DNA of 64,000 bases from Riemerella anatipestifer. Its GTDB lineage: Bacteria > Bacteroidota > Bacteroidia > Flavobacteriales > Weeksellaceae. The notes under the pieces are model-generated. The model had not been told where the DNA came from and made no database searches. It saw nothing but the letters and a program-made list of their open reading frames with translations. The translations under genes were made by a program, and so were the position numbers. Positions 7,756-13,272 of this stretch are shown here, in pieces. The stretch spans positions 620,001 to 684,000 of the forward strand of contig NZ_CP142016.1 in assembly GCF_035666175.1 (NCBI RefSeq), in the 5' to 3' direction. Positions within the stretch are counted from its first letter, which is position 1; every line of letters starts with the position of its first letter.

Positions 7756-8072
7756 AGCAGTATCCTTACATATTAAAACTTTTTCAAGAAGCAGAAGCGA
7801 CTTTTAACCAAGCTACGGCAGAATGGGAAGGTGGGGAAGCGAAGTGGGTTACTGTCGGCTATTGTAGAGATGAAATTAACGGTGGTGGTAGTAAGATTAC
7901 CAAAACAGACGGAGAGGCTTATGTTTATTCAGCGGTGGTTTACGCTCCAAAACATTGTCCAAGCATCAACACGGGGGCTAAAATCCAGGTGTGGAACGGC
8001 AATGTTTTAAGGTTGGAGGCTACGGTACAGCGGTTTGGTAAAGAACAATTACACACAAGAATATGGGTTTAG
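7749..8072 (+). CDS. Phage head closure (stopper) protein
   Basis: This 107-residue beta-rich protein carries KWVTVGYCRDEINGGG, YVYSAVVYAPK and GAKIQVWNG strands, the small beta-barrel pattern of SPP1 gp16-like stopper proteins that plug the neck after packaging. It overlaps the adaptor gene by seven bases and the next gene by ten. Assignment is by order and pattern; a neck protein of another class is the main alternative. Confidence 0.6.
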   Translation: MVKQYPYILKLFQEAEATFNQATAEWEGGEAKWVTVGYCRDEINGGGSKITKTDGEAYVYSAVVYAPKHCPSINTGAKIQVWNGNVLRLEATVQRFGKEQLHTRIWV

Positions 8073-8506
8073 TTCCAAAGTTTTCTATGAATGATATAAA
8101 TGCTATTCTAAAACAAGCAGAGGAAGACTATACCCAAAAGTTAATAAGGGCTTTAAAATTTGTGGGCGAAAAGTGTGTTAATGAAGCTAAGGCTAACGGG
8201 ACATACCAAGACCAAACAGCCAACCTTAGAAATTCTATCGGGTATATAATTGTAGTAGACGGAAGGGTAATTGAGGAAAATTTTAGCATTTCAGCTAACG
8301 GAAGCGTGCCAAGCAAAGAAAACCCATTGAAATACGGCAGAGAGTTAGCCTACCAAGTAGCACCAAAATTTAGAGGTATCGCTCTAATTGTGGTTGCAGG
8401 AATGAAATATGCCAGCTATGTAGAAAGCAAAGGGCGTGTAGTGCTTACAAGTGCGGAACAATTAGCGAAAATACAAGTGCCAATATTACTAAAACAGTTG
8501 CAATGA
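8063..8506 (+). CDS. Phage tail completion protein (HK97 gp10-like)
   Basis: This 147-residue protein has the family pattern: an N-terminal helix (DYTQKLIRALKFVGEKCVNEAK), then TYQDQTANLRNSIGY, then a late strand with VVAGMKYASYVESKG. HK97 gp10-type proteins sit at the neck/tail junction. Its overlaps with both neighbouring genes mark it as part of a tightly coupled connector block. The motif match makes this the most secure of the four small connector calls. Confidence 0.78.
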   Translation: MGLVPKFSMNDINAILKQAEEDYTQKLIRALKFVGEKCVNEAKANGTYQDQTANLRNSIGYIIVVDGRVIEENFSISANGSVPSKENPLKYGRELAYQVAPKFRGIALIVVAGMKYASYVESKGRVVLTSAEQLAKIQVPILLKQLQ

Positions 8507-8913
8507 AAAGAACGGTATTAGACGGAAAACAATGGATTTTAGACTTGCTACTTCGGGCAAAAGTAAATGAGTTCATCAATGGGCAAATTTACAAAGACAA
8601 TCGCCCAGTAAACAGCAACAAGGAGGATATTGTGATTAACTCGCTAACGATGACGAACCAAATACTACAAAATGGCGTTTTCAATATCAACTGCTATGTG
8701 CCTAAAAAGTCTGTAACGGTAGGTGGTATCACGCAACTGCATAAGGACAACAAGCGTCTAAAGGAAATAGCGGATAAGGTCTATGCCATTTTAAACGATG
8801 TTTGGGAAAACGATTATAACCTTGATGTAGAAACACATCAGGACTTTGAAGAACAAAACGAAAATTATTACAATTTCAGGGTACAGCTTAATGCCTACCC
8901 TACTTTTAACTAA
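8503..8913 (+). CDS. Probable phage tail terminator protein
   Basis: This 136-residue alpha/beta protein lies between the gp10-like gene and the major tail protein, the standard place for the tail terminator that caps the tail tube and sets its final length. Its pattern of a strand-rich centre (NGVFNINCYVPKK) and a helix (KRLKEIADKVYAIL) fits. No diagnostic residue is known. It overlaps its upstream neighbour by four bases (ATGA). Confidence 0.55.
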   Translation: MKRTVLDGKQWILDLLLRAKVNEFINGQIYKDNRPVNSNKEDIVINSLTMTNQILQNGVFNINCYVPKKSVTVGGITQLHKDNKRLKEIADKVYAILNDVWENDYNLDVETHQDFEEQNENYYNFRVQLNAYPTFN

Positions 8914-8940
8914 AAAAATAACCATTAAAACTAAATTATT

Positions 8941-9447
8941 ATGTCAAATAAAGTAAACATTGGACTTGCCAGTATTAAAATTGGCGAAATTGCATCAGAT
9001 GGAGGAATGGGAACTTCTCTTGAACAGATAGGTGTAACCAATCAAGGCTCCTGCAAAATCAACTTTGAAGATGCCGAGAAGAAAGAGTTTTTCGTAGAGG
9101 AATACGACGACCCTTTTCACGTAGAATACACGCAAGGTAAAATAAATATCCAATATCAAATTGCCAATCCCGATATTGATACCATTGTGAAAGTATTTGG
9201 AGGCTCTAAGTCTGGGTCGGGTCCATCAGAAGTGTACAAAGCACCTAATCAATCTGTAACCATTGAACGTTCTATGGAAATCACTCCCAAAAAAGGATTA
9301 GGGTTTAAGTTTCCAAGAGTGTCTATTACGGCAAAATTTACCCCAGATATTGGAAAAGAAAACTTGTTAATGTTAGATATTACGGCTTCCGTTCTAAGAC
9401 CAACGAAAGACGGAGAACCAAGATTCTCTATGTTTAAAGTCGCATAA
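8941..9447 (+). CDS. Phage major tail tube protein
   Basis: This 168-residue beta-rich protein starts with NIGLASIKIGEIASDGGMG and alternates short strands, as expected for the tail tube subunit that stacks in hexamers around the tape measure. It lies between the tail terminator and the tail-assembly chaperones, which is the conserved order in siphoviruses. A 79-base gap follows it, with a weak hairpin (GTTGAAATACCTAT then GTGGGTAGGTATTT) that may partly terminate and so raise tube protein over downstream genes. Confidence 0.75.
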   Translation: MSNKVNIGLASIKIGEIASDGGMGTSLEQIGVTNQGSCKINFEDAEKKEFFVEEYDDPFHVEYTQGKINIQYQIANPDIDTIVKVFGGSKSGSGPSEVYKAPNQSVTIERSMEITPKKGLGFKFPRVSITAKFTPDIGKENLLMLDITASVLRPTKDGEPRFSMFKVA

Positions 9448-9526
9448 CTTCTATTTTTCTATTTTTTAATTGTTGAAATACCTATCTGCATTTGTGGGTA
9501 GGTATTTTTTCTAAAAGCAAAACACA

Positions 9527-9988
9527 ATGACAACAACAGAACAAATACAAGCAGAAAAAAAGGAACTCGACCTACTCACGGGAAAAGGGTTTGAAATAGA
9601 GGTAACTTCCTTTTTTGGAAAAAAAAGAAAATTCCAAGCCAAAAAAATGGCTTTGGGACGTATGCTTAGGCTATCTAAGATATTTATCACTATGGAGCTT
9701 AACGATGAGGCGTTAAACTCAAAAGATTTTCAAGAACAACTGTCCGCTCAATACCAAGCAGTATTACAAAACGCTCGTAAAGTAGCCAAAGTGATAGCAG
9801 TTTGCGTTACGGATAACAAACTTCTCTCCTGGTGGATACAACGACAAGTATTAAAATCTTATACTTCAAAAGAAATACTGAATTTCGCCCAAACATTACT
9901 AAAAGAGGCTGACTATGCAAATTTTATACTCTCTATCGCATTGTTAAACGGAAATCGTCCAACCAAAGCGAATCCGATAGAGAAATAA
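9527..9988 (+). CDS. Tail assembly chaperone, first frame (gpG-like)
   Basis: This 153-residue helical protein lies between the tail tube and tape measure genes, where a chaperone wraps the tape measure during tail assembly. In many phages a longer form is made by programmed frameshifting. Here codons 139-141 read TTG TTA AAC, which contain the heptamer G-TTA-AAC at 9943-9949 in the correct phase for a -1 slip. The -1 frame stays open from there to 10191. The unshifted product would end 13 codons after the site. Confidence 0.72.
   Translation: MTTTEQIQAEKKELDLLTGKGFEIEVTSFFGKKRKFQAKKMALGRMLRLSKIFITMELNDEALNSKDFQEQLSAQYQAVLQNARKVAKVIAVCVTDNKLLSWWIQRQVLKSYTSKEILNFAQTLLKEADYANFILSIALLNGNRPTKANPIEK
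9943..9949 (+). other. Candidate -1 ribosomal frameshift site GTTAAAC
   Basis: The heptamer G TTA AAC fits the X-XXY-YYZ pattern, with the codons TTA and AAC in the zero frame. After slippage the tRNAs would read GTT and AAA. GTTAAAC is a known slippery sequence in nidoviruses. The shifted frame has no stop until 10191 and would give a 221-residue fusion. Confidence 0.6.
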
Positions 9989-10005
9989 AATCTATATACG
10001 GCGTT

Positions 10006-10191
10006 ATGGGGCAAATATGCCACCATTTCGGCTGGACTTTAGATTATTTGCTTTGGGAAGTAGATTGGCGTATCGTACAGCGAATGCTTATAGATGCTCC
10101 TAACTACGACGATGATAAGAAAGAGAAAGAAATTGACCTTACCGAACAAACGCCAGAAGATTTAGAAAAAATGTTAGAGAAGTATCGGTAA
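10006..10191 (+). CDS. Tail assembly chaperone, second frame (T part of a G-GT pair)
   Basis: From the ATG at 10006 this frame gives 61 residues (GQICHHFGWTLDYLLWEVDWRIVQRML then a charged tail). It lies in the -1 frame relative to the upstream gene and extends upstream without a stop through the whole end of that gene. It is therefore most likely the C-terminal extension of a fused chaperone instead of an independent gene. Aromatic W/H residues and a conserved DYLLWEVDW-type helix are common in such T domains. Independent initiation at 10006 remains possible. Confidence 0.65.
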   Translation: MGQICHHFGWTLDYLLWEVDWRIVQRMLIDAPNYDDDKKEKEIDLTEQTPEDLEKMLEKYR

Positions 10192-10199
10192 ACAAAAAA

Positions 10200-10229
10200 G
10201 GCTTTAAGTTTGTTGCGAAACTTAAAGCC
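10200..10229 (+). terminator. Strong stem-loop after the tail chaperone
   Basis: A perfect 12-bp stem, GGCTTTAAGTTT and AAACTTAAAGCC, has a GTTGCG loop. It follows the chaperone stop by 8 bases. No long T-run follows, so it may be a processing or pausing signal. It closes the connector/tail operon before the oppositely oriented accessory block. Confidence 0.6.
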
Positions 10230-10329
10230 AAATCTGTTATTCTGAAACAAGGGAACTTAGTCCCCCTTACTCACAAAAGCAAATTTAGTAATATTTTTTA
10301 ATATTCTGCTTTGTGAATTGTTAAAAAAT

Positions 10330-10353
10330 AAAAGTACCCTTAATGGGTGCTTT
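10330..10353 (-). terminator. Intrinsic terminator of the antirepressor operon
   Basis: On the minus strand AAAAGCACCC pairs with GGGTACTTTT around a short TTAA-containing loop and is followed by TATTTTTTAA. It begins 7 bases after the stop of the antirepressor gene. Confidence 0.7.
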
Positions 10354-10359
10354 TCTATA

Positions 10360-11070
10360 TCAGGCACTTTGTAAGCGTTTAGATAAAGCCTCGTGTATAA
10401 ATAAACGCCCTTTTTCAGTCCATACCGTCTGCATACTGGTTTGGGTTGCTCCTTTAGTATCGGTATAGGTATGCGTTTTAGTTTTCGTATAGCCTTTATT
10501 TTGATATTTGTGGTAGAGTAGCCAAGTGCCACCTTGCCGATACTGAACTTTTAAATCTTGTAACTTTTTGTTAAGCGTAATGGCACTCATACCTAACTCT
10601 TTTGCTATTTGATTGGTATTATAAGTGCTTTCGCTTTGCAATACTTCTTCATAATAAGCCACTTTCGGGGCTTGTTTTTTGAGTTCTGCCTGTTGCAATT
10701 CTATACGCTCTGCTTGTTGGGCGGCTAATTTCAATGCTTCTGCAAAGGTCTGTGGTAAAGCGTAAGCCCCTGTGCGGAGTTTCTTCTCGCACTCTATAAA
10801 GTAACGCCTCGCTTGTTTGCCTTTTTCGTTACCCTCCACCATTGCCAACTCTTTCGCTGTATCAATACTTAAAACATATTCGTGCTTCCAAGTTCCACGC
10901 TCCACAAATTTATGGAGCGTAAAATCTTGCTCTTCTATAAATCCGTATTTCTCAATCCTGTTTTTTATCCAAGTTGAAAAGTCTTGTTTACTTTCTAAAA
11001 AAGAATGCAACTCTCTTGCCGAAACTGCTTGCTGTCCGTTCTGTTCTGTAATTTTGATTAACGCTTTCAT
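10360..11070 (-). CDS. Phage antirepressor (AntA/AntB N-domain, ANT/KilAC C-domain)
   Basis: The 236-residue protein has an AntA/AntB domain at about residues 12-90 (VSARELHSFLESKQDFSTWIK, split VSARELHSFL and KQDFSTWIK, then YGFIEEQDF), a helical linker at 110-145 (AQQAERIELQQAELKKQ), and a C-terminal ANT domain at about 150-230 with NTNQIAKELGMSAITLNKKL as its helix-turn-helix. Such proteins inactivate a phage repressor or bind operator DNA to induce lytic growth. It lies on the strand opposite to the late genes, in an operon with the 106-residue gene upstream. Transcription probably starts at 11559, and the leader has competing helices that could regulate it. Confidence 0.82.
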   Translation of the reverse strand: MKALIKITEQNGQQAVSARELHSFLESKQDFSTWIKNRIEKYGFIEEQDFTLHKFVERGTWKHEYVLSIDTAKELAMVEGNEKGKQARRYFIECEKKLRTGAYALPQTFAEALKLAAQQAERIELQQAELKKQAPKVAYYEEVLQSESTYNTNQIAKELGMSAITLNKKLQDLKVQYRQGGTWLLYHKYQNKGYTKTKTHTYTDTKGATQTSMQTVWTEKGRLFIHEALSKRLQSA

Positions 11071-11072
11071 AG

Positions 11073-11393
11073 TTAGGCAGATTTAGTGTTAAGCAAAATA
11101 TCATCTGTCAACAATTCTACATCTTCAAAAAAATCTTTAGGTAATCGGTTGTGCATCGCCCAAAGCAAAGAGGCTAAGTTGGCTACTCTTTGTTCAGCAT
11201 TTTGGTAATACCCTTTGTGAATTTCGCCTGTAAGCATATCTATTTGCTCTGTAACTATGTAAAATAGATTGTCTTGGTCTACACCAAAACAAGAGTTAAA
11301 CTCGGATAGGCGTTTCGCTCTATCAATGGTTTCTTGGTTTTGCACCTCGCTACTGTTGTTTGCGGTTGGTGCGGTTGTTTCTTGGATTAACAT
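11073..11393 (-). CDS. Hypothetical phage protein, first gene of the antirepressor operon
   Basis: This 106-residue acidic protein is unrecognised. Residues 25-100 form helices (QETIDRAKRLSEFNSCFGV split by a loop, AEQRVANLASLLWAMHN, EDVELLTDDILL), suggesting a small helical bundle. It ends two bases before the antirepressor start codon, so the two are cotranscribed and probably work together. Its first codons, ATGTTAATCCAAG, repeat a sequence found at the predicted 5' end of the transcript, and both can pair with a third copy in between. Function is unknown; a partner or modulator of the antirepressor is the simplest inference. Confidence 0.6.
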   Translation of the reverse strand: MLIQETTAPTANNSSEVQNQETIDRAKRLSEFNSCFGVDQDNLFYIVTEQIDMLTGEIHKGYYQNAEQRVANLASLLWAMHNRLPKDFFEDVELLTDDILLNTKSA

Positions 11394-11589
11394 AATTTTG
11401 TATAAATTAAAAAATCGTCAGAGTGGGTGCTGTTAATCCAAGTGCTTACGCAATTAGTGTATAGTATTACTACTACACGACACCTTCTGACGATTTAGGT
11501 TATAATATCGTTAAATATCTTACCACTTTATACAAGTGTGGCACTTGGATTAACACTGCAAATATACGACTATTTTTTTACTGTGCAAA
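11381..11589 (-). promoter_or_regulatory. Promoter and bistable leader of the antirepressor operon
   Basis: On the minus strand TATATTTG (11566-11559) with TTTG 19 bp upstream forms a promoter. The leader then holds site 1 TGTTAATCCAAGTGC (11555-11541), arm AAATCGTCAGA (11496-11486), site 2 GCACTTGGATTAACA (11445-11431), arm TCTGACGATTT (11422-11412) followed by T-run, and site 3 at the start codon (11392-11381), identical to the first 12 bases of site 1. Site 2 can pair with site 1 or site 3, and the two arms form a terminator-like hairpin that crosses both. The layout is that of a switch. Confidence 0.55.
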
Positions 11590-11614
11590 TTTTTTAGTTA
11601 TTTTTGTGTAAATA

Positions 11615-11643
11615 TTTGTAGTTTTATTTTTTTTGTATATTTG
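11615..11643 (+). promoter_or_regulatory. Promoter of the small structured RNA
   Basis: A -33 TTTG (11615-11618) and a -7 TATATTTG (11636-11643) are separated by 17 bp. No coding frame starts downstream on this strand. The expected transcript begins near 11648, where the outer stem of the hairpin RNA begins. Confidence 0.6.
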
Positions 11644-11644
11644 C

Positions 11645-11725
11645 AGTAGAAAAGTCTTTAGTATCTCGAAGTTCTGCGTACTACGCAGAGGGTTTTTTAG
11701 AGGTGTTTTGGGCTTTTCTTTTTTT
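11645..11725 (+). ncRNA. Compact structured RNA next to a DUF3800 gene
   Basis: The sequence folds into nested helices: P1 AGAAAAGTC (11648-11656) with GGCTTTTCT (11711-11719); P2 AGTATCTC (11660-11667) with GAGGTGTT (11700-11707, some G-U pairs); and apical P3 TCTGCGT (11673-11679) with ACGCAGA (11683-11689), which has only a 3-base loop. A T-run follows P1, so P1 also works as a terminator. Its own promoter precedes it. The RNA ends tail to tail with the DUF3800 gene. Conserved RNAs named for proximity to DUF3800 genes are established in comparative genomics; membership of one of those classes is inferred. Confidence 0.6.
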
Positions 11726-12557
11726 ATTCGTCTTCATCATTTGTTCCGTATGATGCATTTTTAGGTATAAATAACCAGTGTCTATAGGGGTGTAAGAATC
11801 TGTTTAAAAGGTCTCCATCTGTACCAGTAGTAATACCAATATTGAAATTAGGGCGTATTTCTCTTATTTTTTTATTGATATGTTTGTATAGTTTTTCTTT
11901 TGCGATAGTTCTTTTGCCTCTTCTGCGAGAGCCTACTGGTTTCTCCTTGTGCATATCATTTAATCTAAAGGCTATTGCTCCCAAAACAACATCTAAACAT
12001 TGCATTAAAAGGTGTTTTTTAGAATCTACTTCGTATATAGCCTCCTTTTTTATGTTAATTTTTGAACTAATGAAATTAGGTAAAAACTGTATACCATACA
12101 CGAATTTTTTAAAGTCTTCGTTCTTCTGTTTTTTATCAGGGAGTTCATCAAAAAAAATCTCTAAATCTATTGGAATATCTGAATTTATATATGATAACCC
12201 AAAAGCGTGTTTTAGAAACTGATAATAGAGTAAATGATATTCTTTTTTATGGTATTCACGAGGTAAATCCTGTGTTAAGAAGCGATTGTCCGTAAACATA
12301 ATTCTTACCTTTATTGTGTTGTTTTTTATCAGTTCAAAAAAGACATTCATCATTTGAACATAACTTTGCAAACCGTATGTGTTTACAGAACTCCATTTTA
12401 GCTCAGAGTTTTCTATATTTAAATCTCGCAGACTACTTAATAACAGATTATTTGCTTTTTCAAAATCATTTTTATCAATCAGCAATCCACCATAGAAGTT
12501 AGAATAATATTTTCCTTTTTTAATAGATTCATCACAAAATATGTAAAATCCAGCCAT
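11724..12557 (-). CDS. DUF3800 domain protein
   Basis: The 277-residue protein has the DUF3800 hallmark at its N-terminus (FYIFCDES at residues 4-11), a second acidic site in LEIFFDELPDKK near residue 150, and LLMQCLDVVLGAI near 185, the usual spacing of a metal-dependent RNase H-like fold. A basic patch GSRRRGKR lies near residue 210. DUF3800 proteins occur in mobile elements and near structured RNAs, and are suspected nucleases or toxins; no activity is established for this one. A -7 box TATATTTG lies on the minus strand at 12587-12580. It is convergent with the structured RNA, whose T-run overlaps its stop codon. Confidence 0.8.
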   Translation of the reverse strand: MAGFYIFCDESIKKGKYYSNFYGGLLIDKNDFEKANNLLLSSLRDLNIENSELKWSSVNTYGLQSYVQMMNVFFELIKNNTIKVRIMFTDNRFLTQDLPREYHKKEYHLLYYQFLKHAFGLSYINSDIPIDLEIFFDELPDKKQKNEDFKKFVYGIQFLPNFISSKINIKKEAIYEVDSKKHLLMQCLDVVLGAIAFRLNDMHKEKPVGSRRRGKRTIAKEKLYKHINKKIREIRPNFNIGITTGTDGDLLNRFLHPYRHWLFIPKNASYGTNDEDE

Positions 12558-12645
12558 TCAAAATAAGTTTTAGAAATCACAAATATAAAAAATAAACTGC
12601 TTGACATAGTTTAAAAAACAATTTTCCTCACCCTACAAAAACACA

Positions 12646-12670
12646 AAACCCATTGTTTTTCAATGGGTTT
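12646..12670 (-). terminator. Intrinsic terminator after the lipoprotein gene
   Basis: Stem AAACCCATTG (12646-12655) with CAATGGGTTT (12661-12670), TTTTT loop on the plus strand, T-rich sequence on the minus side. It separates the lipoprotein gene from the DUF3800 gene, so these are two transcription units. Confidence 0.75.
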
Positions 12671-12684
12671 GTTTTTAAGGTTTA

Positions 12685-13086
12685 CTACTTTACCAATTTG
12701 AACTCAATTTTATCCGATGGATTTTTAGGATTAAATAGTTCTACTTGAGCATTGTTTCCTTCTATGCTTAGAATTCTAATATAAGTTGGGTCGTAGGCGT
12801 TGGACTTTGTTACAACTAAATCTTTACCATCATAAGTATACGTCCCTGAATCTTTAACTCCTAAATAATTAGTGGTATATGTTCCGTCAGCGTTGAGATT
12901 AATGTAGTATTTTAGAATACTCATACTTTTCCACACTCCATCAGATTTGTATTCGGAAAAACTCCAATTCCCAGTAACATTATAACGGTTAGAAGCTACC
13001 GTTGTACTATCATCATCTCTTGAGCAAGATGTAAAAGTTCCTAATGTTGCCAAGGACAAGGCAAAAAATAATAACGCTTTTTTCAT
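12685..13086 (-). CDS. Predicted surface lipoprotein with lipocalin-like beta domain
   Basis: The 133-residue protein opens with a lipoprotein signal (KKALLFFALSLATLGTFTSC), so Cys20 should be lipidated. The residues just after the cysteine, SRDDD, are acidic and resemble the lipoprotein export signal that sends Bacteroidota lipoproteins to the cell surface. The rest is a small antiparallel beta domain (VTGNWSFSEYKSDG, LNADGTYTTNY, GTYTYDGKDLVV) typical of lipocalin-like lipoproteins. It has its own promoter (TATCTTTG on the minus strand, 13122-13115) and terminator inside the late region. A role in superinfection exclusion or altered host surface is plausible but unproven. Confidence 0.75.
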   Translation of the reverse strand: MKKALLFFALSLATLGTFTSCSRDDDSTTVASNRYNVTGNWSFSEYKSDGVWKSMSILKYYINLNADGTYTTNYLGVKDSGTYTYDGKDLVVTKSNAYDPTYIRILSIEGNNAQVELFNPKNPSDKIEFKLVK

Positions 13087-13156
13087 AGTTTTAAATTTTA
13101 AATTAGTTATGTCGCAAAGATATAAAAAGCAGATTATACTAAAACACCTCCGCTTT

Positions 13157-13251
13157 GATTTTAAAAGCGTGTTTTAAAATCAAAAACTTAATTTTTCCGC
13201 ATAACATACTGATTTTGCTATTTTAACACTCGTCTACTTAAAGTATTTTTG
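13157..13251 (+). promoter_or_regulatory. Phage late promoter copy C with perfect palindrome
   Basis: GATTTTAAAA (13157-13166), GCGTG, TTTTAAAATC (13172-13181) form a perfect palindrome with a 5-bp centre that is the reverse complement of that in copies A and B. A TTAATTTTT block follows. The -7 TATTTTTG starts at 13244, again 63 bp after the palindrome. The -33 has CTATTT in place of CTATTG. It drives the tape measure operon. Confidence 0.72.
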
Positions 13252-13272
13252 TAAGTAAACTAATAACTTACA

